DNA of 64,000 nucleotides from Paenibacillus rhizophilus (GCF_003854965.1 NZ_RQPI01000001.1:62001-126000); one strand, 5' to 3'; shown: positions 53,930 through 63,884, numbered from the stretch's first letter. A program made the numbers and translations. Notes: generated from the sequence alone by a model not told the origin.

Positions 53930-53974
53930 GTTTGCGCTAAAACGGCGCGGTGACTCGCAAAAGGGGAAAAGGGA

Positions 53975-54844
53975 ATGGCTGAAAAACAACCACTGAATAT
54001 TGTAAAAATGAAAAAAATGAAGGCGGAAGGCGTGCCGCTGAGCATGCTGACCGCGTATGACTATCCTTCGGCCCGCTTGGCTGAAGAGGCCGGCGTCGAT
54101 ATGATTCTTGTAGGCGACTCGCTTGGCAACGTTGTTCTCGGATATGATTCGACGCTGCCTGTAACAATCGACGATATGGTATATCATACACGGGCCGCTG
54201 CCAGGGGTGCTGAGCATACCTTCATTGTGGCGGATATGCCTTTTATGACGTATCACGGCGGTATTGACGAAAGCCTGCGGAATGTGCGCCGTCTGATGCA
54301 GGAAGGACATGCCCATGCGGTAAAAATGGAAGGCGGGCTCGAAATTTGCGGAACCGTGTCCTCTATCGTCTCCGCGGGCGTGCCGGTGCTGGGCCACATC
54401 GGGCTTACGCCGCAATCGGTAAATACGATCGGCGGATACCGGGTGCAGGGCAAGGACGCCAGAGATGCGCAGCGTCTGATGGACGAGGCGAAGGCGCTGG
54501 AGAAGGCGGGCGCGTTCGGCGTCGTACTGGAGCTGGTGACCGAGGAAGTGGCTGAAGCCATCACGAAGGAGCTCTCGATACCGACCATCGGGATCGGAGC
54601 GGGACGCTATTGCGACGGGCAGGTGCTCGTGTTCCATGATGTGCTGAGATATGCTTCGCCTTACAGGGAGAAGCGGTTTGTGAAGACGTATGCTGACGTG
54701 GGCGGTATTATCCGCGACGCGCTAGGCCAGTATGTAAATGAAGTAAAACAGCGTGCCTTTCCGGAAGAACGCCATGTGTTCGGTGCGGATGAGGGTGTTC
54801 TGGAATCATTGTACGGCGCAGCCGGAAAAGGAGCGAGATCATAA
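53975..54844 (+). CDS. panB: 3-methyl-2-oxobutanoate hydroxymethyltransferase
   Basis: 289 residues. MLTAYDYPSARLAEEAGVDMILVGDSLGNVVLGYDSTLPVT is a family hallmark, with metal Asp residues in VGDSLG and VADMPF. It makes ketopantoate for pantothenate and CoA. Start ATG with AAAGGGG upstream. Confidence 0.97.
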   Translation: MAEKQPLNIVKMKKMKAEGVPLSMLTAYDYPSARLAEEAGVDMILVGDSLGNVVLGYDSTLPVTIDDMVYHTRAAARGAEHTFIVADMPFMTYHGGIDESLRNVRRLMQEGHAHAVKMEGGLEICGTVSSIVSAGVPVLGHIGLTPQSVNTIGGYRVQGKDARDAQRLMDEAKALEKAGAFGVVLELVTEEVAEAITKELSIPTIGIGAGRYCDGQVLVFHDVLRYASPYREKRFVKTYADVGGIIRDALGQYVNEVKQRAFPEERHVFGADEGVLESLYGAAGKGARS

Positions 54845-55734
54845 TGAGAGTCGTTAGAACGATAGAGCAGCTTCGGGAGGCCGTCGGATTCATGCGCGAT
54901 GCGGGACTAGGGCCCGTTGGCCTGGTGCCTACGATGGGCTATCTGCATGATGGTCACGCAAGTCTGCTGCGCCGTGCGGGCGAAATGTGCGGTACGGTAG
55001 TCATGAGCATATTCGTCAATCCGATTCAATTCGGACCGAATGAGGATTATGAAGCCTATCCGCGCGACGAACGGCGGGACCTGGAGCTTGCGGAGCGCGA
55101 GGGCGTCGATATCGTGTTTATTCCTGCGGTAGAGGTGATGTATCCCCGGGAAATCCGCAGCAAAATCGTGGTCTCTTCTCTTACGACGAGACTGTGCGGA
55201 GCTTCTCGTCCGGGTCATTTCGACGGTGTAACAACGGTTGTAGCCAAGCTGTTCAACCTGGTTCAGCCGGATTATGCCTTTTTCGGTCTCAAAGACGCCC
55301 AGCAGGTGGCGGTGCTTCGGCAGATGGTCGACGACTTGAACATGAATGTGAAGATCGTTCCCTGTCCTATCGTACGCGAAGGAGACGGGCTCGCGCTCAG
55401 CTCCCGCAACGTCTATTTATCGGCCGAAGAACGCCGTCAAGCGCTGGTGCTGTCCCGTTCGCTTCGGGAGGCCCGCACGGCGGTAGAGGAAGGACGCGCC
55501 GCTACGACCGGTGAAGTCCGGGAACTGCTGACAGGCGTTATTTCCGGCTCACCGCTTGCCGATATTGATTATGCGGAAATCTTGACATTTCCGGAGCTCG
55601 AACCGCTTGAGGGGAATTTCCCGCTCATTGAAGCCGAAGGAGAAATTATCATGGCGCTGGCCGTCCGGTTCGGCCGTACCCGTCTGATCGACAATATCAT
55701 CTTTACGCCGAAGGAGGTCGCAGCTCTTGTTTAG
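54844..55734 (+). CDS. panC: Pantothenate synthetase
   Basis: 296 residues. [18 protein letters not shown] (HIGH-like), [20 protein letters not shown] and [16 protein letters not shown] are intact. It joins pantoate and beta-alanine using ATP. Starts on the last base of panB and overlaps panD by 8 nt. Confidence 0.97.
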   Translation: MRVVRTIEQLREAVGFMRDAGLGPVGLVPTMGYLHDGHASLLRRAGEMCGTVVMSIFVNPIQFGPNEDYEAYPRDERRDLELAEREGVDIVFIPAVEVMYPREIRSKIVVSSLTTRLCGASRPGHFDGVTTVVAKLFNLVQPDYAFFGLKDAQQVAVLRQMVDDLNMNVKIVPCPIVREGDGLALSSRNVYLSAEERRQALVLSRSLREARTAVEEGRAATTGEVRELLTGVISGSPLADIDYAEILTFPELEPLEGNFPLIEAEGEIIMALAVRFGRTRLIDNIIFTPKEVAALV

Positions 55735-56110
55735 ACATATGATGAAATCGAAAATTCACCGGGCGACGGTAACCGAAGCCAATTTAAACTATGTAGGCAG
55801 CATTACGATTGATGAGGCTCTGATGGAAGCCGCCGACCTGCTTGAGAATGAAAAGGTGCAGATTGTGGACAACAACAACGGTTCGCGTCTGGAAACATAT
55901 GTCATACCAGGTCCGCGCGGCAGCGGCGTCATTTGTCTGAACGGCGCGGCGGCAAGACTCGTGCAGCCCGGCGATACGGTAATTATTATTTCCTATGCGA
56001 TTCTTTCCCAGGAAGAGCTTGAACGGCACAAGCCTACGGTCGTGTTTGTCGATGGGAACAACCGTCCGGTTAAGCTTGACAACAAAGAGCTTCACGCGAC
56101 GATTGCCTGA
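55727..56110 (+). CDS. panD: Aspartate 1-decarboxylase proenzyme
   Basis: 127 residues from TTG 55727, set by AAGGAGG inside panC. The self-cleavage site Gly24-Ser25 in VGSITID yields the pyruvoyl group. It makes beta-alanine, completing panBCD. Confidence 0.96.
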   Translation: MFRHMMKSKIHRATVTEANLNYVGSITIDEALMEAADLLENEKVQIVDNNNGSRLETYVIPGPRGSGVICLNGAAARLVQPGDTVIIISYAILSQEELERHKPTVVFVDGNNRPVKLDNKELHATIA

Positions 56111-56228
56111 TTCGGACATCACGGGCCAACCATGCAATCACTGCCACGCATGAAAGAGCGTCCTCAGGCGAACAATGAAGTCAGGCAAGCTGCACTGATC
56201 TCATTTTCCTCAAGGAGGGATGGCTCCC

Positions 56229-56870
56229 GTGTTTCAACAGATGTTTGCCGAAATGAACGTTATGCTTTCCGATATCGCCAGACAATTGCCAGAAGCCCAG
56301 GGAATACGACGTCGTGAGCTGTTAAGCAAATACCGCATGCTCCGCAAGCTCAGCGATGAAGCGCTGGACGAGTGGTTGGTTTTTGCGGAGGCGCTCAGTC
56401 TGTTCCGCCAGAATGCGGAGCTTGCCGAAGAGCCGGAACCGGAGCCGCTTGGCGGTGAAGCCTCCGGGGTTGAGATGGAGAATTTTGCGCGCGGTCAGGG
56501 GTATTACAAGCTGCTGATGTATCCGAAATGCATCGAACAGTTCGACATCGTCATCTCTCTTTATCCCGACAACCTGCCCGCCCGGCTGTACCTTGCAATG
56601 TCCCATCTCCATTTGGGCAAAGCCGATGCGGCATGGGAACATTTGGAGCACATGCTGCCCCTTGTTCAGAGCCGGAAGCTTAAGGCGCATCTATACAACG
56701 CCATGGGCTGTATTGCGGGGTCGGGCCGCCGGTTTGAGGAAGCAAAGGAGCTGTTCGGTCTGGCGCTGAAATATGATCCCGCGTTTCCCGAGCCAGACGC
56801 CAATCTGGAGGTTTGCCGGCGCGGAAGAGGCGAGCTTAAAATCGGAAGCCAACTGGTCTCACTGCTGTAA
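56229..56870 (+). CDS. TPR-like uncharacterised protein
   Basis: 213 residues from GTG 56229; AAGGAGGG is 9 nt upstream, too close to the ATG at 56220. An N-terminal helical part and an acidic linker (AEEPEPEP) precede TPR-type repeats at about 85-190 (YKLLMYPKCIEQFDIVISLYPDNLPARLYLAMSHLHLGK). Function unknown. Confidence 0.7.
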   Translation: MFQQMFAEMNVMLSDIARQLPEAQGIRRRELLSKYRMLRKLSDEALDEWLVFAEALSLFRQNAELAEEPEPEPLGGEASGVEMENFARGQGYYKLLMYPKCIEQFDIVISLYPDNLPARLYLAMSHLHLGKADAAWEHLEHMLPLVQSRKLKAHLYNAMGCIAGSGRRFEEAKELFGLALKYDPAFPEPDANLEVCRRGRGELKIGSQLVSLL

Positions 56871-56889
56871 TTCAGGTGGTAATTTTGGA

Positions 56890-56931
56890 GCGATGCAACT
56901 GCTGCTAACGGCGGTGTGCATCGCCTTTTTT
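56890..56931 (+). terminator. Rho-independent terminator
   Basis: GCGATGCA and TGCATCGC, 8-bp perfect outer stem, followed by six T residues. Confidence 0.85.
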
Positions 56932-56984
56932 CGCAACATCTGTTATGCTGATAGGGAGTCTCAAATGAAAGGGTTTAAAACATC

Positions 56985-59843
56985 ATGAAATTTGCCGTGC
57001 TTGATTTTGAAACAACGGGAACCCAGTCCGTAGGTGAAATTATTCAGGTCGGACTTGCCATTATAGAAGAAGACCGGACCATTTCGCGTGTATACGGTTC
57101 CTACGTCAAGCCCGGAGGACCGATACCCCCTTTTATTACCGGTTTAACCGGCATTACCGACAGCGATGTGCAGGACGCGCCTGAACTTGAAGAGATGATG
57201 ATGGAACTGGTGCCCCTGCTGAATGATGTCGTGCTTGTCGGGCATAATGTCTCTTTCGATTTTCATTTTCTGCAGAACGCCTTGGACCGGTGCGGGTATT
57301 TGCCGTTTCAGGGCCGTATTCTCGATACGATCGATTTTCTGAAAATCTGTTTTCCGTCGCTCACCTCTTACCAGCTTGGAGGCGTCAGCTCCCATTTCGG
57401 AATTATCCATGAGCGTCCGCATCAGGCGGACAGCGATGCGCTAGCGACAGCGCACGTGCTGCTGAAATGTCTGGACGAGCTGTACAGCCAGCCACTGCTT
57501 ACGGTGCAGCGTCTGACCGAGTTGTTTGCAGGCGAAGACAGCGATTTAAGCTGGTTCTTTGAGAGCCTGCTCGGCGAACGCGAAATGGAATCGTTTCAGC
57601 CTGAAGGCGAGCTTCATTTCTACCGTCAGCTTGCGCTGGCCGTCGATGATTGGACGGATCTGCCTCCTCCCCGGGGGGAGGGCGATAATCCAGCGGAGCA
57701 GCTGTCTTTTGAAGACTACATGGAAGAGGTCGTCAGGCGGCTGCGAAGCATCCTGCCCCAATACGAAAGCCGGCAGGCTCAGGAGATCATGTTCGGCGAA
57801 GTGATCCAAGCGCTGGAAGAAGAGAAGCATTTACTGATCGAGGCGGGCACGGGAACCGGCAAATCGCTCGGTTATTTGCTGCCTGCCATTTACCAGAGCG
57901 TCCGTAGCGGTCAAAAAGTGATGGTCAGCACTCATACGATTAATCTTCAGGACCAGCTTCGCGAACGAGATATTCCTTTATTGACCGAGACCGTGCCCTT
58001 TCCGTTCAAAGCGGCGGTGTTTAAAGGAAGAGGACACTATTTGTGTCTGCGTAAATTTGAACATAAAATAAATAAAAGAGATTTCGTCTCCCCGAGAGAG
58101 GACACGCTGACTGCCGCGCAAATGATCGTGTGGCTCACTCAGACTGAATCGGGCGACGACGAAGAGCTGAATATGAGCAGCCGGGGCGGCGACTTTTGGG
58201 AAACGGTGGCGAGCGATACCGACTCCTGCCTGGGGCGGGCTTGTCCGTGGTTCCGTAAATGCTACTATCATCGCGCCAAGCATGAGGCAGGGAACGCCGA
58301 CGTGGTAATTACCAACCATTCCAAATTGTTTGCCGATGTAAAAGCGGGCCATCAGCTCCTTCCTTCCTATGACTACCTTGTGATTGACGAGGCGCATCAG
58401 TTGGAGGAAGTGGCAGGAAAGCATCTGGGCATGCATATGAAGCATTTTACCGTTTCCCATACGCTGAATCGTCTGTACAAAGACAGCCGGAATGGTCAGC
58501 TCCCGGCGCTGCGTCAGATTCTTCAAAGCTCGGGCAGCGAGCAGGCTTCCGAGTGGAGCGGCGTTATCGACAGGCTGTACCCCGATCTACTTACCGTAAA
58601 AGAGTCGTGGGATCTGCTGAGCGAGAAGCTGTTCGCCCTGATGCCGGAACGCGCCGACTCGTCGGCGGGAGAAGCGGGGCAGCTTGTGCACCGCCTTCTT
58701 CCCACCAAGAAGCCAAAAGGTTGGGAAGAGCTTGCTTCGCTTGAGAATACACTGAATCTGTCGTTAAGCGATATTATCCGCAAGGGCGACAAAATGCTGT
58801 CCGAGATGCGTGATCAGGAAGGCCAATCTTCGGCTGACAGCCTTGTAACCGATGTCGGCGGACTATTCAAAGATTTGGCCGATATCCGCGAGCAGGTGCG
58901 TTTTTTTATGGGCATGAACGATGAAAATGTTGTATATTGGCTGGAGGCAAATGGAAATTACCGCAGCAAGTCGCTGCAGCTCTATGCCGTGCCCGTCGAT
59001 GTCAGCGCCCAGTTGAAGGAACTCTTTTTCGATAAGAAAAAAAGCATCGTTCTGACGTCTGCAACCTTGTCCGTCGATAAATCGTTCCAGTTTATGATCG
59101 ACAATCTGGGTCTGAATGAGGCTCATGAGGAAGGGCGGCTGTCTACTGTACAGCTTCCTTCTCCGTTCCGATACCGGGATCAGGCGCTTCTGGTCATTCC
59201 GCGGGATTTCCCCAGCGTGAAGGGCACGGTGGGCGACGCCCGGTTCGTCGATATGCTGGTTCATTCCCTGGCCGAGGCTGCGGTAACGACGAGGGGACGC
59301 ATGCTGGTGCTGTTCACATCGTACAAGATGCTGCGCCAGGTCTACGACCCGCTCAAGGAGGCGCTGGCCTCCGAGGAGATCGCCGTGCTGGGCCAGGGCG
59401 TCGAAGGAGGCAGCCGGAGCAAGCTGCTCCGCCGCTTCCAGGAAAATTCCGCTTCCGTTCTGCTGGGAACGAGCAGCTTCTGGGAAGGGGTGGATATTCC
59501 CGGCGACGCGCTAACTTGCCTGGCAATCGTCAGATTGCCTTTTCAACCGCCGAACCACCCGCTTGCTGAAGCCAAAGCCGAGCTGCTGCAGGCGCAGAAA
59601 AAGAATCCGTTCATGAAGCTGTCCGTGCCTCAGGCCGTCATCCGTTTCAAACAGGGATTCGGCCGCCTTGTGCGGACCGCGCAGGATCGCGGAATTGTTA
59701 TCGTATATGATACCAGAGTAATCGAATCTTATTACGGAAAATACTTCCTGTACTCCTTGCCGGGACCCAAAATGGAGCATATGACAACAGAGCAGATGGT
59801 TCCGCGAATCGCCGAGTGGCTGCAGCATGACGGCGCATCTTAG
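56985..59843 (+). CDS. dinG: DinG-family helicase with N-terminal exonuclease domain
   Basis: 952 residues. An N-terminal DEDDh exonuclease (about 1-165, VLDFETTGTQ, HNVSFDFHFL, HQADSDALAT) is fused to a superfamily-2 helicase with Walker A AGTGTGKS near 290 and DEAH in VIDEAHQ near 466. Four Cys (CLRK, CLGRACPWFRKC) stand where XPD-type helicases hold a 4Fe-4S cluster. The exonuclease-helicase fusion is the usual Gram-positive DinG form. B. subtilis has it at this place too. Confidence 0.95.
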   Translation: MKFAVLDFETTGTQSVGEIIQVGLAIIEEDRTISRVYGSYVKPGGPIPPFITGLTGITDSDVQDAPELEEMMMELVPLLNDVVLVGHNVSFDFHFLQNALDRCGYLPFQGRILDTIDFLKICFPSLTSYQLGGVSSHFGIIHERPHQADSDALATAHVLLKCLDELYSQPLLTVQRLTELFAGEDSDLSWFFESLLGEREMESFQPEGELHFYRQLALAVDDWTDLPPPRGEGDNPAEQLSFEDYMEEVVRRLRSILPQYESRQAQEIMFGEVIQALEEEKHLLIEAGTGTGKSLGYLLPAIYQSVRSGQKVMVSTHTINLQDQLRERDIPLLTETVPFPFKAAVFKGRGHYLCLRKFEHKINKRDFVSPREDTLTAAQMIVWLTQTESGDDEELNMSSRGGDFWETVASDTDSCLGRACPWFRKCYYHRAKHEAGNADVVITNHSKLFADVKAGHQLLPSYDYLVIDEAHQLEEVAGKHLGMHMKHFTVSHTLNRLYKDSRNGQLPALRQILQSSGSEQASEWSGVIDRLYPDLLTVKESWDLLSEKLFALMPERADSSAGEAGQLVHRLLPTKKPKGWEELASLENTLNLSLSDIIRKGDKMLSEMRDQEGQSSADSLVTDVGGLFKDLADIREQVRFFMGMNDENVVYWLEANGNYRSKSLQLYAVPVDVSAQLKELFFDKKKSIVLTSATLSVDKSFQFMIDNLGLNEAHEEGRLSTVQLPSPFRYRDQALLVIPRDFPSVKGTVGDARFVDMLVHSLAEAAVTTRGRMLVLFTSYKMLRQVYDPLKEALASEEIAVLGQGVEGGSRSKLLRRFQENSASVLLGTSSFWEGVDIPGDALTCLAIVRLPFQPPNHPLAEAKAELLQAQKKNPFMKLSVPQAVIRFKQGFGRLVRTAQDRGIVIVYDTRVIESYYGKYFLYSLPGPKMEHMTTEQMVPRIAEWLQHDGAS

Positions 59844-59848
59844 ATTCG

Positions 59849-60076
59849 TATCGGCCATTGTACACATAGGCCGATCACCAGTTTTAGCAGGTTGTTTTTT
59901 AAACGGATTGGCCATTGTACAACATAGGCCGATCACCGGTTTTAGCCTTACCGCTTTTAGAAACAGATCGGCCATTGTACAACATAGGCCGATCGCCCGG
60001 TTTTAGCCTTACCGCTTTTAGAAACAGATCGGCCATTGTACAACATAGGCCGATCTGCCGGGTTTTAGCCTTGCCG
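59849..60076. repeat. Four tandem hairpin repeats between dinG and rex
   Basis: Copies start at 59851, 59908, 59968 and 60029 (period 57-61 bp). Each holds a dyad of GATCGGCC (or near) and GGCCGATC around the 13-nt loop ATTGTACAACATA, then CGGTTTTAGCCTTACCG and CTTTTAGAAACA. Copies 2-4 are almost identical, copy 1 is diverged. Long frames across this stretch are created by the repeats and are not taken as genes. Confidence 0.9.
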
Positions 60077-60297
60077 GTTTTAAATCTTTTGGCGGGTTCT
60101 GTAAGTAAATCCCGCCATTCGTAAAGCGTGTCCCGAACGGGACGATAAGCGATCCTTCACCCGTCTGATCAAGGTTCCGCCCAACTTCCGCCAACGCCAA
60201 TTGCCATTAGCGGGTGTCCAGAGGGCGGCAGCCCTTGGGGCCCTCCCTTGGAAGGGAGGGTTTGGGAGGGATCGATAATCTTTTAGGAGGAGAACAC
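60077..60297 (+). other. Hairpin-rich leader before rex
   Basis: No gene. Further inverted repeats: GGCGGG/CCCGCC near 60091-60116, GTCCCG/CGGGAC near 60130-60143 and CCCTCCC/GGGAGGG near 60241-60260. No clear promoter hexamers were found. Confidence 0.55.
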
Positions 60298-60948
60298 ATG
60301 AAATCGGACAAAATATCGGAGGCCGTTGTCCGCAGATTGCCTGTGTATCTGCGGTTTTTGAACGATCTGAACAGACGCGAAATCGCTACTGTTTCTTCTC
60401 AAGAGCTTGGACAGCGACTCGATTTAAATCCTGCGCAAATACGAAAGGATTTAGCCTATTTCGGAGACTTCGGCAGAAAAGGAATCGGCTATGACGTTCC
60501 GTACCTGATCGAGAAAATCCGCCATATCCTAAAGCTGGATCAGCCGATCAACGTTGCTTTGGTCGGAGCCGGTAACCTGGGCCATGCGCTATCCAATTAC
60601 AATGCATATTTGAAAGATACGATGAAAATAACGGCCGTCTTCGATTCATATCAGCCGAAGGTCGGAACCAAAATCAATACACTGACCGTCCAGCCCATGG
60701 ACGAGCTTGCAAATACCGTCCGTGAGCAGGGCATCCGCATCGGCATCATTACCGTGCCTGATCAGGAAGCACAAAATGTCGCGGATATTCTCATTGAATC
60801 CGGCATTGAAGCGATTCTGAACTTTGCGCCGGTAATCCTGAAGACGCCATCCGAGGTTCGCGTGCATGCTGCCGATTTTACGACCGACCTGCAAAGCTTG
60901 GCGTATTATCTCCACGAAGGAAAGGAAGAGGAAGTTGATGGGCAATAA
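60298..60948 (+). CDS. rex: Redox-sensing transcriptional repressor Rex
   Basis: 216 residues from ATG 60298 with AGGAGG. N-terminal winged helix (about 1-80, SSQELGQRLDLNPAQIRKDLAYFGDFGRKGIGY) and a Rossmann domain with VGAGNLGHAL near 90. Rex binds DNA when the NADH/NAD ratio is low and releases it when high, controlling respiration and fermentation genes. Overlaps the next gene by 11 nt. Confidence 0.97.
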   Translation: MKSDKISEAVVRRLPVYLRFLNDLNRREIATVSSQELGQRLDLNPAQIRKDLAYFGDFGRKGIGYDVPYLIEKIRHILKLDQPINVALVGAGNLGHALSNYNAYLKDTMKITAVFDSYQPKVGTKINTLTVQPMDELANTVREQGIRIGIITVPDQEAQNVADILIESGIEAILNFAPVILKTPSEVRVHAADFTTDLQSLAYYLHEGKEEEVDGQ

Positions 60949-62236
60949 ATGGATGATCCGCGGCGGCAAGTTCGCCGTGCCCGGCGCTGATAAGCCTGTT
61001 ATCGACGGGTATATGGTTATCGATAACGATCTGATCACATACATAGGGGAAGAACCGCCTGCGCTCGAAGAAGACGTTCCTTCCTTTGACGGAAGCCGTC
61101 TTCTGTTCTTGCCCGGACTGGTCAATACGCATGGGCACGCGGCGATGTCTCTGCTGCGCGGCTACGGAGACGATCTTGCTCTTCAGGTATGGCTCCAGGA
61201 GAAAATGTGGCCGATGGAGGGGAAATTCACTGGCGACGACGTTTACTGGGGAACCGCCCTGTCGGTACTGGAAATGCTTAAGGGAGGAACAACGACGTTT
61301 CTCGATATGTACGATCACATGGGCCGGGTCGCGGAAGTGGCGGAAGCTTCCGGAATACGCTCCGTCCTGATGCGGGGCGTAATCGGACTGTGTCCGCCGG
61401 AAGTGCAGGACCAGAAGCTTGCTGAAGCGATTGCTTTTGCACAAGAATGGCACGGTAAAGCGAACGGCAGAATCACGGCCATGATATCGCCGCATTCTCC
61501 TTATACCTGCCCTCCGGATTATTTCGAGAAATTCGTTCAGGCCGCCCATGACCTGGACTTGCCTATTCATACGCATATGTCCGAAACGCGGCGGGAAGTG
61601 GAGCAGAACGAAGCGGATTACGGACTGCGGCCCGTAGCCCATCTCGAGAAGCTTGGCATGTTCACCCGCCCGTCGCTTGTGGCGCACGGCGTCCATCTGA
61701 ATGACGAGGAAATTGAAATTCTTGCCCGTAAGTCTGTCGGTGTTTCCCATAATCCGGGCAGCAACCTGAAGCTGGCCAGCGGGGTGGCTCGCGTACCCGA
61801 GCTGCTGAAGGCGGGCGTTACGGTATCGCTCGGAACGGACGGTCCGGCTAGCAATAACAACCTGGACATGTTTGAAGAAATGCGACTGGCCGCGCTGATC
61901 CATAAAGGAGTGTCCGGCGATCCGACGGCGGTTCCGGCCGGCGAAGCGCTGCGTATGGGAACGGAGTATGGCGCGAAGTCTGTGTTCCTTAATCAAGTGG
62001 GACGGCTCGCGCCGGGTATGAAGGCCGATTTTATCGCCATCGACATTGACCAGCCGCATCTGCTGCCGCATACGGATCTTATATCACATGCCGTATACTC
62101 GGCCAGCGCCAAGGACGTCGAGCATGTATGGGTGGACGGCAAGCAAGTTGTCAAAAACGGGAAGTCCCTGACCCTTGACGAAGAGGAGATCCGCCGAAAA
62201 GCCCAGGAAGCTTTCGAGGGCCTGCTGAAGCGGTAA
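60938..62236 (+). CDS. mtaD: Amidohydrolase, probable MTA/SAH deaminase
   Basis: 432 residues from ATG 60938. Metal ligands: NTHGHAAMS, the His in IHTHMSE, VAHGVHL and LGTDGPASNNNLD. It matches 5-methylthioadenosine/S-adenosylhomocysteine deaminases. Because MqnA is encoded 40 kb upstream, aminofutalosine deaminase is a second possibility, since that enzyme belongs to the same family. Confidence 0.88.
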   Translation: MGNKWMIRGGKFAVPGADKPVIDGYMVIDNDLITYIGEEPPALEEDVPSFDGSRLLFLPGLVNTHGHAAMSLLRGYGDDLALQVWLQEKMWPMEGKFTGDDVYWGTALSVLEMLKGGTTTFLDMYDHMGRVAEVAEASGIRSVLMRGVIGLCPPEVQDQKLAEAIAFAQEWHGKANGRITAMISPHSPYTCPPDYFEKFVQAAHDLDLPIHTHMSETRREVEQNEADYGLRPVAHLEKLGMFTRPSLVAHGVHLNDEEIEILARKSVGVSHNPGSNLKLASGVARVPELLKAGVTVSLGTDGPASNNNLDMFEEMRLAALIHKGVSGDPTAVPAGEALRMGTEYGAKSVFLNQVGRLAPGMKADFIAIDIDQPHLLPHTDLISHAVYSASAKDVEHVWVDGKQVVKNGKSLTLDEEEIRRKAQEAFEGLLKR

Positions 62237-62280
62237 GAAGATTGGAGCCAAAGGTTTCTTTTTAGAAGGAGAGCTGCACG

Positions 62281-62799
62281 TTGAGAAAAAGGAGAAAATG
62301 GATTTTTTACGGGGCGTTCCTGGCCCTGCTCCTTCTGTTCGGTTTATATCAATTTTTTGCCTACGTGCTGAAGGATCAATGGAGCGAGCGCAGCGCAGCC
62401 GAAGCCACGGCAATAAGCAGGGCGGGGCTTACGGAAATCAACCAAGCTCAGAAATCGGTCTGGGACGAAAACGCCATTTACTGGGTCCTTACCGGCAAAA
62501 ACAAGACCGGAACTGAAATGATGGTGTGGGTGCGCTTTACTACTGAAGGAAAGCCGGTAGAGGGTGAGAATGCTGTGCATGCCGAAGAGCTGTCTCAAGG
62601 CATATCAGAGGAAAAAATGCGGCAGATTATCGCCTCCTCGCTTCCCGGCATCAAGATTGAGCGATTGCTTCCAGGCGCATACAACGGCGAGTACGCCTGG
62701 CAGCTTTTTTATAAAGACGGAGACCGATATTATTATCGGTTCTACCGCTTCTCGGACGGTGAGCAGATCGGCGACGGCTATAGCCTGCCCAACCGTTAA
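62281..62799 (+). CDS. ypmB: DUF5590 / YpmB-like membrane-anchored protein
   Basis: 172 residues from TTG 62281 (AAGGAG upstream). A basic start, one membrane helix (about 8-28) and an external domain with PepSY-like character (ISEEKMRQIIASSLPGIKIERLLPGAY). Its place after dinG matches B. subtilis ypmB. Confidence 0.82.
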   Translation: MRKRRKWIFYGAFLALLLLFGLYQFFAYVLKDQWSERSAAEATAISRAGLTEINQAQKSVWDENAIYWVLTGKNKTGTEMMVWVRFTTEGKPVEGENAVHAEELSQGISEEKMRQIIASSLPGIKIERLLPGAYNGEYAWQLFYKDGDRYYYRFYRFSDGEQIGDGYSLPNR

Positions 62800-62812
62800 C
62801 GAGGCGTAAACG

Positions 62813-62853
62813 AAGAACCACCAAACCCTTTAGGGATGGCTGGTTCTTTTTTT
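62813..62853 (+). terminator. Rho-independent terminator after ypmB
   Basis: AAGAACCA and TGGTTCTT outer arms with an inner CCCT/AGGG, followed by a T tract. It ends 9 nt before the stop codon of the convergent hydrolase gene. Confidence 0.85.
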
Positions 62854-62861
62854 CTGTAGAT

Positions 62862-63641
62862 TTATTTTTCAGACAGCTCGGCAAAAAGTAAACGATAAAA
62901 ATGATCTTTGGCCATTCGTTCTTTCCAAGGCGTATGTCCGCAATGCTCCAGCAAGTGATAACGGAAGTCTTGAAGAACTGCAGAAAGAGGCTGTATCACG
63001 CCGGAGTAGGGATGAGGATCATGTAACCCGTGAATCGCGATTACAGGACAGACGATTTTAGAACCCAGCTTCAATAGTTCGCCGGACAACCTAAGTTCAC
63101 TGGCCTCTTTCCATATGTACTGAAAAATATTCAAATCAACTTTTACCTCGTTATCATCACAAGGTAAGGGATTGAAGACATCCGATTTTACCAAAATATT
63201 TCCATATTGGCGAAGGATTTCATTCATATCGGGTCCCGATTTTTCCAGATCGGCCTCAAGTTCGCGAACTCTTTGTCTATCCTGCTCGTTTAACCTGGCT
63301 AACCGGATGGCCCACAGATCTTTGGCGTATTCCTGCTCGAACGGGCCGCTGCCAACAAGAATTAATTTCCTGACGAGATCCGGGTAGGAGGCCGTAAAAA
63401 TATAGCTCAACCAAGCTCCCCAGGAGTAACCGACCAAACAGACGGGTCCGCTGCCGCAGTCCTCAATATCCCTCTTGAGCTCCAAGATTAATTCGTTTAT
63501 GGTCAGCCGGGTCTGAAAGGACTCGACAACTCCGATTCTCTGCGATAAATAATCCGCAACTCCAGCCATTTCTCCGGCAGCGCCAGGCCCGCCATGAATT
63601 AAAAAGGTTTGATAGGGAGGCTTGCCGTACGTTTTTGCCAC
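62862..63641 (-). CDS. Alpha/beta hydrolase (proline iminopeptidase-like)
   Basis: 259 residues from a GTG at 63641, minus strand, with AAAGGAGA 9 nt upstream. Oxyanion motif HGGPG at 16-20, nucleophile Ser73 in GYSWG, Asp in HGLHDPH and His in EHCGHTPW. HGGPG is typical of proline iminopeptidases, but substrate range in this fold is wide. AT content is higher than its neighbours, and it is one of few minus-strand genes here, which may indicate later insertion. Confidence 0.85.
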   Translation of the reverse strand: MAKTYGKPPYQTFLIHGGPGAAGEMAGVADYLSQRIGVVESFQTRLTINELILELKRDIEDCGSGPVCLVGYSWGAWLSYIFTASYPDLVRKLILVGSGPFEQEYAKDLWAIRLARLNEQDRQRVRELEADLEKSGPDMNEILRQYGNILVKSDVFNPLPCDDNEVKVDLNIFQYIWKEASELRLSGELLKLGSKIVCPVIAIHGLHDPHPYSGVIQPLSAVLQDFRYHLLEHCGHTPWKERMAKDHFYRLLFAELSEK

Positions 63642-63768
63642 TTCAGTAAATCTCCTTTCATACGGTTCTTCGGGAAATGATACTTTTACAAATAAAACCG
63701 AAGGGAAAAAATAGAAGGTAAAATTTTAAACATTATTCACAATTAATTCGTTCTAGTATATACACCTA

Positions 63769-63777
63769 TGATATACT
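63769..63777 (+). promoter_or_regulatory. Extended -10 box of the last gene
   Basis: TGA-TATACT, no clear -35, 108 nt before the TTG start at 63885. Confidence 0.4.
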
Positions 63778-63884
63778 ACTAGATGTATCAAGGCATGGCA
63801 AAAAGCATGCCAGACTCGGAATGGCGCTGGGCACGCTGCTTGGAAAGTTATAAAGTTTGTCATCATTTGAGAGGAGGACGTTGC

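Noticed and set aside
59849-60076. CRISPR array
   Set aside because: Both the dyad and the sequence between dyads are conserved between units, so there are no unique spacers.
59915-60124. ORF with repeated LYNIGRSP units
   Set aside because: It arises from the tandem DNA repeats. The opposite strand gives a similar repeated frame, there is no ribosome site, and repeat periods are not all multiples of three.
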